A DNA stretch of 33,389 nucleotides from Candidatus Mediterraneibacter excrementavium (GCA_019120275.1 DWVL01000034.1:1-33389), one strand, 5' to 3'. Numbered from the stretch's first letter, positions 1 to 7,321 are shown. A program made the numbers and translations. Notes: generated by a model from the sequence alone, not told the origin.

Positions 1-98
1 AGAAGGTATAAAAAGCATTTTCTGTATCTGATATTTTGTTTATATTTTCTAAATATTCTGTTTATTTATAATTAATTATATTTTTTTCTGATTACGTG

Positions 99-127
99 TT
101 GACATATTCATTATTATGAGTTATTAT
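99..127 (+). promoter_or_regulatory. Sigma-A-type promoter for the left-end transcript
   Basis: A perfect -35 TTGACA (99-104) is followed after 17 bp by TATTAT (122-127), a 5/6 match to the -10 consensus, in AT-rich DNA. Transcription would start near 134 and run right. No coding gene follows before the terminator at 327-368. Confidence 0.6.
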
Positions 128-133
128 AATGAC

Positions 134-372
134 ATCAAAAGAACAGAAAATAAAACAAAGGAGGACGGACCACCGAAAACATAATCGTAACCTAATAATT
201 TAAGAAAAGAGAGGTAGAGTCCAATGGGAAGGTAACATAAAATCCGAAAACACTATTCAGATGAATAGTTTTATATAGATAAAAAACAAAATAAAGGAGG
301 CTAGATCCAATGGATGGAATAAGCTGAAAAATCCACTGTACGAAATACCAACGATACAGTGGATTTTTCATG
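134..372 (+). ncRNA. Candidate small RNA or orphan leader
   Basis: This stretch lies between a strong promoter and an intrinsic terminator and holds no ORF longer than a few codons. It carries two AAAGGAGG sequences (157-164 and 293-300) and a weaker one (about 210-214). The second AAAGGAGG and the weak one are followed by TCCAATGG, where the ATG opens only a 3-codon (224-235) or 5-codon (310-327) reading frame. A small hairpin CTATTC/GAATAG lies near 252-268. It could be a regulatory RNA, a leader cut off from its gene, or decayed sequence. I do not recognise a known RNA family. The promoter and terminator are directly visible; RNA function is inference. Confidence 0.35.
327..368. terminator. 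Intrinsic terminator, probably bidirectional
   Basis: A perfect 14-bp inverted repeat (327-340 and 355-368, arm AAAAATCCACTGTA) with a 14-nt loop. The arms begin with an A run and end with a T run, so it can stop transcripts from either side: the left-end transcript and the DUF4143 ATPase gene that ends at 384. Confidence 0.8.
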
Positions 373-383
373 TCCTGTTTTAT

Positions 384-1685
384 TTACAGACAGAACGCCG
401 CATACAGCGGGATTGATTTCATCCCGTCCTCATCTTCTCCGAAATTCCTGGCTGTCAACCGGATTGCAGTCTCCGGATGATACATGCGGATGTAATGCTT
501 TATGCTGCGCGCATGCACATTCTCTCCGTATTTCACCTCAACCGGAATCACTTTACCATGTTTCTGGATCACGAAATCCACTTCCGCCTGGGGAGAATCC
601 GATGTCCAGTAATACAGATCATACCCATTCCCCTTCAACGTCTGCGCGACATAATTTTCGGTCAGGGCTCCTTTGTATACATCTGAAAGATCATCCCGAA
701 TCATATTTTCGGGCATGATCCCTGCAAACGCAGACAGAAGTCCCGTATCCGCCATATATAATTTGAACGCCGACACATCCCTGAAAACCCGGACCGGCAT
801 CTCTCCTCTGGTCACACGGTCCGCCTCAAGCACAACACCCGCCATCACAAGCCAGGCGATCGAGTCTCCGAAAAGTCCTGCTGTTGCACCCTTCCGGATC
901 AGTTTGTACTGAAATTTTTTATTGTCCTTTGCCAGCTGTGCGGGAAGGGAGCGAAACGCATTCTGTATTTTCGTACTTTCCCCGGCTTCCGCGTATTTCG
1001 CCATATCCGCTGTATACGCATTCAGGATCATCATCTGAAGTTCCGGAACATTGATCACCGACTGATCTTCGATATATTTCTTCACGGCCGCCGGCATACC
1101 GCCCACCAGCATGTACCGCCGCAGCCACAGCAGGAGTTCTCTGTGCGTCTGTTCCGGCATTTGTTCCATACTGCTGAAATGTTCCCTGATAACCGTCACA
1201 AGATGACCGTTGCCCATTGCACGAAGGAATTCGTCAAACCGAAGCGGATACATCGTCTTCATGATCACTTTTCCTACAGGGAACGAATATTTTCCCCGGT
1301 GTATCGCCACACCAAGCAGGCTTCCCGCCGCCGCGACATGATATTCCGGCGCTTCTTCTGCAAAATATTTCAGAGAAGTAAGCGCACGTTCACAGGCCTG
1401 GATTTCATCAAATATGAGGAGCGTCTGTCCCGGAATGATCTTTTCGCTGAAATATTCCTCCAGAAAACGGATCAGACGGTCCGGCTTCAGATCACCATCG
1501 AAAAATTCAGCGATAACCGACATCCTTTCAAAATTGATATATATGAAATTCTTATAATACTCTCTTCCGAAATTCTGAAGCGCATATGTCTTCCCTACCT
1601 GCCTCGCACCATACAGGACCAAAGGCATACGGTTCCTTTCCATGTTCTTCCATTCCAGAAGTTCTGCAGTAATATTTCGATCCAT
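384..1685 (-). CDS. Orphan DUF4143 family AAA+ ATPase
   Basis: A 433-aa member of the AAA_14/DUF4143 family (COG1373 type). From the chosen start, Walker A is GARQVGKT (26-33) and Walker B is LLIFDEIQ (D93, E94). The C-terminal third is the DUF4143 part, ending in a PD-(D/E)XK-like pattern: EVDF (E368, D370) then VEVKYG (E383, K385). An upstream in-frame start at 1748 exists, but GGAGAAGG lies just before the ATG at 1685, so I use that. The family is common in bacteria and archaea, often as strain-variable single genes; its biological role is not settled and I assign none. It faces the MarR gene across a palindrome-rich region. Confidence 0.85.
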   Translation of the reverse strand: MDRNITAELLEWKNMERNRMPLVLYGARQVGKTYALQNFGREYYKNFIYINFERMSVIAEFFDGDLKPDRLIRFLEEYFSEKIIPGQTLLIFDEIQACERALTSLKYFAEEAPEYHVAAAGSLLGVAIHRGKYSFPVGKVIMKTMYPLRFDEFLRAMGNGHLVTVIREHFSSMEQMPEQTHRELLLWLRRYMLVGGMPAAVKKYIEDQSVINVPELQMMILNAYTADMAKYAEAGESTKIQNAFRSLPAQLAKDNKKFQYKLIRKGATAGLFGDSIAWLVMAGVVLEADRVTRGEMPVRVFRDVSAFKLYMADTGLLSAFAGIMPENMIRDDLSDVYKGALTENYVAQTLKGNGYDLYYWTSDSPQAEVDFVIQKHGKVIPVEVKYGENVHARSIKHYIRMYHPETAIRLTARNFGEDEDGMKSIPLYAAFCL

Positions 1686-1719
1686 GGCGATACCTTCTCC
1701 CACATCTGATTTAATATAA

Positions 1720-1748
1720 ATGCTATCATATCTCCATCTTTCTTTCAA
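1720..1748 (-). promoter_or_regulatory. Promoter of the DUF4143 ATPase gene
   Basis: On the minus strand, TTGAAA (1743-1748), a 17-bp spacer, then TAGCAT (1720-1725) preceded by TGA, which makes an extended -10. It lies 35 bp upstream of the start codon and 6 bp from the nearer palindrome (1755-1770). Confidence 0.5.
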
Positions 1749-1754
1749 TAAAAA

Positions 1755-1802
1755 ATCACTCTAAAATGATTTTTTCCAGCTAAAATATCATTTTAAAATG
1801 AT
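1755..1802. promoter_or_regulatory. Tandem 16-bp palindromes in divergent intergenic region
   Basis: Site B (1787-1802) is a perfect 16-bp palindrome, ATCATTTTAAAATGAT. Site A (1755-1770) matches it at 14 of 16 positions and keeps the right half intact. They are 32 bp apart start to start, about three helical turns, so both would face the same side of the DNA. They sit between the promoters of the ATPase and MarR genes and look like a paired operator. The binding protein is unknown; the MarR protein next door is one candidate. Confidence 0.55.
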
Positions 1803-1815
1803 TTTTTATTATTTC

Positions 1816-1843
1816 TTAACTTCTTTTCAGTCTGTGATACAAT
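1816..1843 (+). promoter_or_regulatory. Promoter of the MarR gene
   Basis: An extended -10, TGA followed by TACAAT (1838-1843, 5/6 match), with a weak -35-like TTAACT at 1816-1821 and a 16-bp spacer. The start of transcription would be near 1850, just before the palindrome at 1857. Confidence 0.45.
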
Positions 1844-1856
1844 ATTATCGTTTATT

Positions 1857-1870
1857 GTTTGAATTCAAAC
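1857..1870. promoter_or_regulatory. Likely MarR autoregulatory operator
   Basis: A perfect 14-bp palindrome, GTTTGAATTCAAAC, lies just after the predicted transcription start of the MarR gene. A further half-site, TTTCAAAC, follows at 1878-1885. Palindromes of this kind in this position are typical of MarR-family self-repression; binding here is inferred. Confidence 0.55.
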
Positions 1871-1924
1871 TATTCTATTTCAAACAAACATACTTATATT
1901 CTGACGTAAAGGAGATTTTCAGAA

Positions 1925-2356
1925 ATGGAATATTCTTTTCACTACCTTATCATGGCGCAGCAGGCGCTCTTTCAGAAGGAACTTCTCGCCCGGCTTAAGG
2001 ACACCGACCTGACCAGCGGCCAGCCAAAGATACTGGACTATCTGGCTGATCATGACGGCGCCAGCCAGAAGGACATCGCGCAGGGCTGTCATGTCGAACC
2101 CGGCACGCTGACTACACTGCTGAACCGCATGGAAGAGATGGATCTTGTAGAACGCCGCATGCTGAACGGCAACCGCCGGAGCTATCATATTTTCATGACA
2201 GAAAAAGGGAAAGCGCACGCTGATCTGACACAAACGGCATTCAAAGAACTGGAAGAAACAGCATTTCACGGCATAACCGCAGAAGAACAGGAACAGTTCA
2301 TGCACCTCTTTGAACGGATCTTTGAAAATACACTTGCACATAACGAAAAGGACTGA
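1925..2356 (+). CDS. MarR family transcriptional regulator
   Basis: A 143-aa protein of normal length for the family. It has the winged-helix core: a recognition region around residues 40-75 (QPKILDYLADHDGASQKDIA, then PGTLTTLLNRMEE) followed by the wing with RRMLNGNRRSYHIFMTEKG. Helices at both ends would form the dimer interface. The ATG at 1925 follows AAAGGAGA. The gene has its own promoter and palindrome upstream, and its stop codon overlaps the first retained base of the truncated YczE gene, so MarR and YczE were probably co-transcribed. The ligand is unknown; control of the adjacent membrane protein is the simplest guess. Confidence 0.9.
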   Translation: MEYSFHYLIMAQQALFQKELLARLKDTDLTSGQPKILDYLADHDGASQKDIAQGCHVEPGTLTTLLNRMEEMDLVERRMLNGNRRSYHIFMTEKGKAHADLTQTAFKELEETAFHGITAEEQEQFMHLFERIFENTLAHNEKD

Positions 2357-2952
2357 TCACCAAAGCAAACCTTGGCACTTCGCCGATCTCCTCAATCCCT
2401 TACGTGCTCAGCCTGAACTTCCCGTTTACGCTGGGACAGTTCACTATCGCATTCAGCCTGCTGCTGATCCTGATCCAGCTTGCGATCCTGCGCAGGAATT
2501 TCAAAGCGGAGCACGTACTGCAGATCCCGATCTCGATCCTGTTCGGCTGGTTTATCGATCTGACTATGGGGATGCTTTTCTTTGTCAGACCGCACGGCTA
2601 TATTTCCAGTCTGATCTATCTTCTGACCGGCTGTCTGATCCTGGGATTCGGCGTGTATACCGAAGTCCTGGCAAATGTAGCCATGCTGCCGGGTGAATCT
2701 TTCGTCCGCGCCGTCTCTTCCACGTGGAAGACCGAATTCGGCACAACAAAAGTCGCCTTTGACGTATCCCTTACCGTGATCGCCGCTGTACTCTCACTCG
2801 TTTTTGCAGGACGGCTGGACGGCGTCCGGGAAGGAACCATCATCGCGGCGCTTCTGGTCGGCTTCATCGCAAGACTGATCGGACGGAAACTCTCCTTCCT
2901 GGAAGAAAAACTGTTCAGTTCATCCCGCTTTTCTCCGCCTCGAGCCTGCTGA
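2356..2952 (+). pseudogene. YczE-like membrane protein, 5'-truncated
   Basis: The translation from 2356 opens with ITKANLGTSPISSIPYVLSL, the hallmark sequence of the YczE/YitT-like membrane family, and carries on through several hydrophobic segments to a stop at 2952. In the relatives I know, about 20-25 residues (a start codon and the first membrane helix) come before this point. Here the reading frame upstream hits a stop at 2341 within the marR 3' end, with no start codon or ribosome site between. The first possible start, GTG at 2404, falls inside the conserved region and has no Shine-Dalgarno sequence. I read this as a deletion that removed the 5' end. Rescue by frameshifting from marR is possible but unlikely. 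The 3' end overlaps the convergent DUF2812 gene by 38 bp. Confidence 0.7.
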
Positions 2953-3436
2953 TCACTTTCTGCATCTTGAACGCCGCTCTGCCGCAGGCCGCTGTTAAAA
3001 CAGCGATCAGCACAGCGAATCCCCAGGCGATCCCAGTGCCCGTAACCCCTCCGATCACTTCTACCAGAAAGCAGATCATCTCCAGCGCGATCACGCCCAT
3101 GAACATCTTCAGTATCTTCCGGTAATGTCCGATCATGGACTCCGTGTCCGTATACAGTTCGAAAGGGCCATCCGCCGCCCGCTTCCTCAGGATGATCCAG
3201 AACCCCCATAGCGCAACAATCTCGATCCCCAGGTCTGCCATCAGTTCCCGATACTCATCGCTGACATGATAAGCGTGGTCTCCAAAGTCGATCTGGTAGA
3301 TCCACTCCCCTTTCCCGCATTTCTCAAAGCTGTAAAATCCGGCAAAAAATCCTTTCAGTGCCCAACCGTCCGACGCCATCCGGTTCAGCCATTCCGTCTC
3401 CGGATCTTTATCAAAATATAACCGGAATCTGATCAT
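2915..3436 (-). CDS. DUF2812 domain membrane protein
   Basis: A 173-aa protein. The N-terminal half has the DUF2812 pattern: FRLYFDKDPETEWLNRMASD, a GWALKGF segment, then FEKCGKGEWIYQIDF. Two predicted membrane helices lie near residues 110-150, after a short basic stretch. I start at the ATG at 3436 because AGGAGG is 8 nt upstream; the GTG at 3445 would touch that motif. It follows padR by 13 bp and is surely co-transcribed. PadR/DUF2812 pairs recur in Firmicutes, which suggests the PadR protein controls its own operon including this protein. Its biochemical role is unknown. Confidence 0.8.
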   Translation of the reverse strand: MIRFRLYFDKDPETEWLNRMASDGWALKGFFAGFYSFEKCGKGEWIYQIDFGDHAYHVSDEYRELMADLGIEIVALWGFWIILRKRAADGPFELYTDTESMIGHYRKILKMFMGVIALEMICFLVEVIGGVTGTGIAWGFAVLIAVLTAACGRAAFKMQKVISRLEAEKSGMN

Positions 3437-3449
3437 AACATCCACCTCC

Positions 3450-3767
3450 TCATGCGCGGTCCATCAGGCCCGCATTTCCAAGCAGTTCCGCAAGCCGCGC
3501 CCGCTCTGTCTCAAATACTTCTTTTCCCGCTTCTGTGATAATATATTCCTTCTTCTTCCTTGACTCAGTCTCCTGGCTCACCACGCGGATCCACCCGCGC
3601 TTCTGCATGGTCTGCAACGCTCCGTAGAGCGTACCCGCCCCAAGGCTCACCCGCCCCTTTGTCAGTTCCTCCACTTCCTGGATCACGCCGTATCCGTGAT
3701 TCGGATGACGTAAGGAAAGAAGGATATAGAAAAAAGCTTCGGTAAGAGGATTATCTTTCTCCGACAT
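3450..3767 (-). CDS. PadR family transcriptional regulator
   Basis: A 105-aa compact PadR protein (PadR_2 type, lacking a large C-terminal domain). It has the typical N-terminus TEAFFYILLSL, the HGYGVIQEVEEL helix, the GAGTLYGALQTMQKRGWI recognition region and the RKKKEYIITEAGKEV wing. It is the first gene of a two-gene operon with the DUF2812 protein. A strong promoter and a long palindrome that overlaps the -10 lie directly upstream, which suggests self-repression. The effector cannot be predicted. Confidence 0.92.
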   Translation of the reverse strand: MSEKDNPLTEAFFYILLSLRHPNHGYGVIQEVEELTKGRVSLGAGTLYGALQTMQKRGWIRVVSQETESRKKKEYIITEAGKEVFETERARLAELLGNAGLMDRA

Positions 3768-3798
3768 AAGACCGCTCCCTTCTCGATATATCGTTCAA

Positions 3799-3824
3799 TG
3801 ATATATTATGATTATAATATATCA
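3799..3824. promoter_or_regulatory. PadR operator candidate
   Basis: A 26-bp near-perfect palindrome with one mismatched pair in 13. Its outer arms are TGATATAT and ATATATCA. A further ATATATC-type element lies at about 3785-3792. The palindrome covers the -10 of the padR promoter, a classic repressor position. Confidence 0.65.
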
Positions 3825-3844
3825 TCTCACGTTATATTTGTCAA
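3816..3844 (-). promoter_or_regulatory. Promoter of the padR-DUF2812 operon
   Basis: On the minus strand, a perfect TTGACA (3839-3844), a 17-bp spacer, and TATATT (3816-3821). The -10 lies inside the palindrome at 3799-3824. Confidence 0.7.
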
Positions 3845-3847
3845 GAA

Positions 3848-3881
3848 AAAACGGCAGATCTTTTTTAATATCTGCCGTTTT
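3848..3881 (-). terminator. Terminator of the two-component operon
   Basis: A 12-bp inverted repeat (arm AAAACGGCAGAT, 3848-3859 and 3870-3881) with a 10-nt loop, followed on the minus strand by a T run. It lies 15 bp past the response regulator stop. Confidence 0.8.
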
Positions 3882-3896
3882 GCGCGCCGGCTGTGA

Positions 3897-4589
3897 TCAC
3901 ACTTTGAACCGGTATCCCACGCCCCAGATCGTCTCGATATACTGCGGGTGCGAGGTGTCATACTCGATCTTCTCACGGATCTTCTTGATATGCACGGTCA
4001 CAGTCGCGATGTCGCCCACGGACTCCATATCCCAGATCTCACGGAAGAGTTCTTCCTTCGTATACACATGGTTCGGATGCCCTGCCAGGAATGTCAGCAG
4101 GTCGAACTCCTTGGTCGTAAAGGACCGTTCCTCGCCGTTCACCCACACGCGCCGCGCGGTAGTGTCGATCTTCAGGCCGCGGATCTCGATCACTTTATTC
4201 TCCTCCACGTTGCTGCCGATCAGCCGCTCATAACGGGCCAGATGCGCCTTCACGCGGGCAACCAGCTCGCTGGGGCTGAAAGGCTTGGTCATATAGTCAT
4301 CCGCGCCGAGCCCCAGGCCTCGGATCTTGTCGATATCGTCCTTCTTCGCGGACACCATGATGATCGGGGTGTTCTTCTTATCCCGGATCTGCCTGCAGAT
4401 CTCAAAGCCGTCCACGCCCGGCAGCATCAGATCCAGGATGATCAGGTCAAAGTCCCCGTCCAGCCCCATCTCAAGGCCGGTCTGCCCGTCATTGGCCACT
4501 TCCACTTCAAAGCTGCTCAGTTCCAGATAGTCTTTCTCAAGATCAGCGATGCTCTCTTCATCTTCTACGATCAAAATACGCTTACTCAT
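3897..4589 (-). CDS. OmpR/PhoB family response regulator
   Basis: A 230-aa DNA-binding response regulator. The receiver domain (about 3-118) has the acidic pocket VEDEE, the phosphoacceptor aspartate in LIILDLMLPG (D53) and the conserved lysine in TKPFS. The winged-helix effector domain (about 130-230) ends with TVHIKKIREKIE and ETIWGVGYRFKV, typical of the OmpR group. I start at ATG 4589; a TTG one codon upstream is possible. The start overlaps the end of the kinase gene (ATGA-type coupling), so the two proteins form one signalling pair. The target genes are not shown by the sequence. Confidence 0.95.
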   Translation of the reverse strand: MSKRILIVEDEESIADLEKDYLELSSFEVEVANDGQTGLEMGLDGDFDLIILDLMLPGVDGFEICRQIRDKKNTPIIMVSAKKDDIDKIRGLGLGADDYMTKPFSPSELVARVKAHLARYERLIGSNVEENKVIEIRGLKIDTTARRVWVNGEERSFTTKEFDLLTFLAGHPNHVYTKEELFREIWDMESVGDIATVTVHIKKIREKIEYDTSHPQYIETIWGVGYRFKV

Positions 4590-5637
4590 CAATCGGTACC
4601 TCCTGATATTTTCTGATCACAAAATACATTGTCGTACCAGCGCCCTCATCACTGGTGGCCCAGATATTGCCTCCGTGCTCCTCGACGATCTTCTTTACAA
4701 TGGAAAGGCCGATGCCGCTTCCGCCCTTGGATGAATTCCTGGATGCATCCGTGCGGTAGAACCGGTCGAAGATATACGGCAGATCCTTTGCCGCGATGCC
4801 CTTGCCATTGTCACCCAGTTCAACCTGAATGAAATCTCCCACATCCTTTATTTCCATCGTCACCTTTCCCTGTTCCTTGTCCATATATTTCAGGGAATTG
4901 GAGACGATATTATTGATAACCCGCCTCAGCTGTTCCGGATCCACGATCACCTTGCAGTCCTCCGGCATGGTGTTCCGGTAGGTAAATGCGACGCCCTTTC
5001 CATCCAGCTCCATGCGCAGATCCTCCGCACAGTCCTCAAAATAATCCCGCGCCGAAATGGTGGCGAAATTATAGGGAATCCTGTTCGTATCGATCTTGGA
5101 ATAGAAGGTCAGCTCGTTGATCAGCAGATCCATCTCGCTGGTCTTATTATATATTGTCCGGATATATCTGTCCATCTTTTCCGGCGTGTCCGCCACCCCG
5201 TCCATGATGCCTTCCACATACCCCTTGATGGTCGTGATCGGCGTCTTCAGGTCATGGGAAATATTGCTGATCAGCTCTTTATTTTCCCGGTCGAACTGGA
5301 CCCGCTCCTCCGCCTGGATCTTCAGACGCATGCGCATCTCCTCAAAGTCCTGGCAGAGCTGCCCGATCTCGTCGTCCGACTCCTGCCGGATCTCAAAGTC
5401 CAGATTTCCTTCCTTTATGTTGCGCGCCGCCTTCTGAAGCCTTGACAGCGGCACGGACACCGACCGGTAGATCCAGTAGATCAGAAGCGCGGTCGTGATA
5501 AATACAAGCAGCATATAGAGCTGCAGCACCTCGCCGGCCTCCCCCGGGCCGATGGCGTACACCGCGATGGTCATGAAAATGACCGGCAGGATCATGACGG
5601 TCAGAAAAACGATAACCAGTTTTGTTCTCAGTTTCAT
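4582..5637 (-). CDS. Sensor histidine kinase (HAMP-HisKA-HATPase)
   Basis: A 351-aa membrane kinase, partner of the overlapping response regulator. Two membrane helices (about 5-28 and 40-58) are separated by only about 10 residues, so it has almost no external sensing domain. A HAMP domain follows (about 58-112), then the dimerisation/phosphoacceptor helix with SHDLKTP (H128), then the ATPase domain with the N box (NNIVSNSLKYM), DNGKGI, and GSGIGLSIVKKIV. I use the ATG at 5637, preceded by AGAGGAA; an upstream GTG at 5661 lacks a good ribosome site. The tiny loop fits an intramembrane-sensing kinase, which often answers cell-envelope stress, but the signal is unknown. Confidence 0.93.
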   Translation of the reverse strand: MKLRTKLVIVFLTVMILPVIFMTIAVYAIGPGEAGEVLQLYMLLVFITTALLIYWIYRSVSVPLSRLQKAARNIKEGNLDFEIRQESDDEIGQLCQDFEEMRMRLKIQAEERVQFDRENKELISNISHDLKTPITTIKGYVEGIMDGVADTPEKMDRYIRTIYNKTSEMDLLINELTFYSKIDTNRIPYNFATISARDYFEDCAEDLRMELDGKGVAFTYRNTMPEDCKVIVDPEQLRRVINNIVSNSLKYMDKEQGKVTMEIKDVGDFIQVELGDNGKGIAAKDLPYIFDRFYRTDASRNSSKGGSGIGLSIVKKIVEEHGGNIWATSDEGAGTTMYFVIRKYQEVPIDE

Positions 5638-5693
5638 GGGCTGTTCCTCTTTTCCGCACAAATATGCGCAAAGTATGTTACCGGATAAAAGAA

Positions 5694-5721
5694 GCCGGAC
5701 ACATACTCAGATGCGCCCGGC
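5694..5721 (-). terminator. Terminator of metK
   Basis: On the minus strand, a 10-bp stem (5'-GCCGGGCGCA paired to TGTGTCCGGC with two G-U pairs) and an 8-nt loop, followed by TTCTTTTA. It separates metK from the kinase gene downstream. Confidence 0.75.
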
Positions 5722-5744
5722 ACTCTGAAATACCTGTAAATATT

Positions 5745-6932
5745 TTACAGATATTTCTTTAATGCGTCAACTTTGTCCAGTTTTTCCCACGGCAGATCCA
5801 GATCCGTGCGTCCGAAGTGTCCGTACGCCGCTGTCTGCTTGTAGATCGGCCTGCGCAGGTCCAGCATGCGGATGATGCCCGCCGGACGGAAATCAAAGTT
5901 CTCTCTTAAGATCTCCACCAGTTTCTCATCGGACACCTTGCCGGTCCCGAATGTATTTACGGAAATGGATGTCGGATGCGCCACGCCGATGGCATAGGAC
6001 AGCTGGATCTCGCACCGCTTCGCCAGTCCCGCCGCCACGATGTTCTTCGCCGCGTAGCGAGCCGCATAAGCCGCAGAACGGTCTACTTTTGTACAGTCCT
6101 TTCCGGAAAATGCCCCGCCGCCGTGACGCGCCATGCCGCCGTACGTATCAACGATGATCTTACGTCCGGTCAGGCCGCTGTCGCCGTGCGGTCCGCCGAT
6201 CACGAACCGGCCCGTCGGATTAATGAAAAATTTAGTCACCTCATCGGTCATGCCTTCCGGGATCACCACGTCAAATACATGCTTCTTAATATCCGCATGG
6301 ATCTGCTCCTGGGTCACATCCGGATCGTGCTGGGTGGAAAGCACCACCGCATCCAGTCGTTTCGGCATATGGTTCTCATCGTACTCAACGGTTACCTGCG
6401 TCTTGCCGTCCGGACGGAGATAAGGCAGCGTGCCGTTCTTTCTCACTTCAGTCAGACGGAGTGCAAGTTTATGCGCCAGTGCGATCGGATAGGGCATATA
6501 TTCCTCCGTCTCATCGGAAGCGTAGCCGAACATCATACCCTGGTCGCCCGCGCCGATAGCGTCGATGTCATCCTCGGACATGGTGTGTTCTTTCGCCTCC
6601 AGCGCCTTGTCAACGCCCAGCGCGATATCCGCCGACTGCTCGTCGATGGTCGTGATCACGCCGCAGGTGTCCGCGTCGAACCCGAATTTCCCTCTCGTAT
6701 ATCCGATCTCGCGCACTGTATCGCGCACGATTTTCGGGATATCCACATACGCCTGTGTAGTGATCTCTCCCATAACCATGACCATACCGGTCGTACAGCA
6801 TGTCTCACACGCCACGCGGCTCATCGGATCCTGCTCCATCAGCGCATCCAGGATCGCGTCAGAGATGGCATCGCACATCTTATCCGGATGGCCTTCTGTA
6901 ACTGACTCAGACGTAAACAATAACTTCTCCAT
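5745..6932 (-). CDS. metK: S-adenosylmethionine synthetase
   Basis: A 395-aa cytosolic enzyme making S-adenosylmethionine from methionine and ATP. It starts [21 protein letters not shown] (the GHPDK loop) and contains [12 protein letters not shown] and the phosphate-binding GGAFSGKD, all family signatures. The ATG at 6932 follows AAGGAGAG; an in-frame extension to 7022 runs through the untranslated leader and is not used. It is a single-gene unit controlled by a SAM-I riboswitch and its terminator (7041-7183), so high SAM should shut it off. Length is normal and all key motifs are present. Confidence 0.98.
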   Translation of the reverse strand: MEKLLFTSESVTEGHPDKMCDAISDAILDALMEQDPMSRVACETCCTTGMVMVMGEITTQAYVDIPKIVRDTVREIGYTRGKFGFDADTCGVITTIDEQSADIALGVDKALEAKEHTMSEDDIDAIGAGDQGMMFGYASDETEEYMPYPIALAHKLALRLTEVRKNGTLPYLRPDGKTQVTVEYDENHMPKRLDAVVLSTQHDPDVTQEQIHADIKKHVFDVVIPEGMTDEVTKFFINPTGRFVIGGPHGDSGLTGRKIIVDTYGGMARHGGGAFSGKDCTKVDRSAAYAARYAAKNIVAAGLAKRCEIQLSYAIGVAHPTSISVNTFGTGKVSDEKLVEILRENFDFRPAGIIRMLDLRRPIYKQTAAYGHFGRTDLDLPWEKLDKVDALKKYL

Positions 6933-7040
6933 GTAAACTCTCCTTTCCGCCGGGTTCCCCGGCATGACTTTCTCTTCGGACCGTCTGTCATGCGTCAGTC
7001 CGGATCTCCCCGCCGCCCGCATGAAACATGAAATAAGAAA

Positions 7041-7062
7041 GCAGCCCGCACAAGCGGACTGC
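7041..7062 (-). terminator. Riboswitch-controlled terminator in the metK leader
   Basis: On the minus strand, GCAGTCCGC, a TTGT loop and GCGGGCTGC form a stem with one internal G-T pair, followed by TTTCTTATTT. It lies just after the SAM-I aptamer and well before the metK start, as expected for the expression platform. Confidence 0.8.
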
Positions 7063-7083
7063 CGATATTATCATCCCAACAAT

Positions 7084-7183
7084 CCTCTTATTGTTCGATC
7101 ACTCGCTCAGGTTGGCACCTTCCTTGTCAGGGGTTGCCGCAGCTTCACAGATCCTTTGTATCTCCACTGCTCTGAATAAGAGA
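7084..7183 (-). ncRNA. SAM-I (S-box) riboswitch aptamer
   Basis: Read on the minus strand, the closing P1 stem pairs CTCTTATT (about 7175-7183) with AATAAGAG (about 7085-7092). Between them are the S-box landmarks in order: a CAGAG segment, GATCTGTGAAGC, CGGCAACC, then AAGGTGCCAACCTGAGC. It precedes metK, a standard SAM-I target, and is followed by a terminator. SAM binding should favour termination. Boundaries are approximate to a few bases. Confidence 0.92.
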
Positions 7184-7215
7184 AAGTATTCTATATATTT
7201 TTGCTACAGTAAGAA

Positions 7216-7244
7216 ACTTTACTATGTACGATCATAAAAGTCAA
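7216..7244 (-). promoter_or_regulatory. Promoter of metK
   Basis: On the minus strand, TTGACT (7239-7244), a 17-bp spacer, and TAAAGT (7216-7221, 4/6 match). It lies about 30 bp before the riboswitch. Confidence 0.6.
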
Positions 7245-7280
7245 GAGAATTTATGGTTTTTTCACTTTTACCGTTCAAAA

Positions 7281-7306
7281 AAGGATACGGAAAGCTCCGT
7301 ATCCTT
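7281..7306 (-). terminator. Terminator of murA
   Basis: A perfect 11-bp inverted repeat (arm AAGGATACGGA) with a 4-nt loop, followed on the minus strand by a T run. It lies 15 bp past the murA stop. Confidence 0.9.
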
Positions 7307-7321
7307 CTGCACATTTCAATT

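Noticed and set aside
2404-2952. YczE-like protein starting at GTG 2404 as a normal gene
   Set aside because: That start falls inside the conserved family region and lacks a ribosome site, so the gene is better described as 5'-truncated.
4582-5661. Sensor kinase starting at GTG 5661
   Set aside because: The ATG at 5637 has AGAGGAA at proper distance; the GTG does not.
5745-7022. Longer MetK with about 30 extra N-terminal residues
   Set aside because: The extension runs through the region after the riboswitch terminator, lacks family similarity and the ATG at 6932 has a strong ribosome site.
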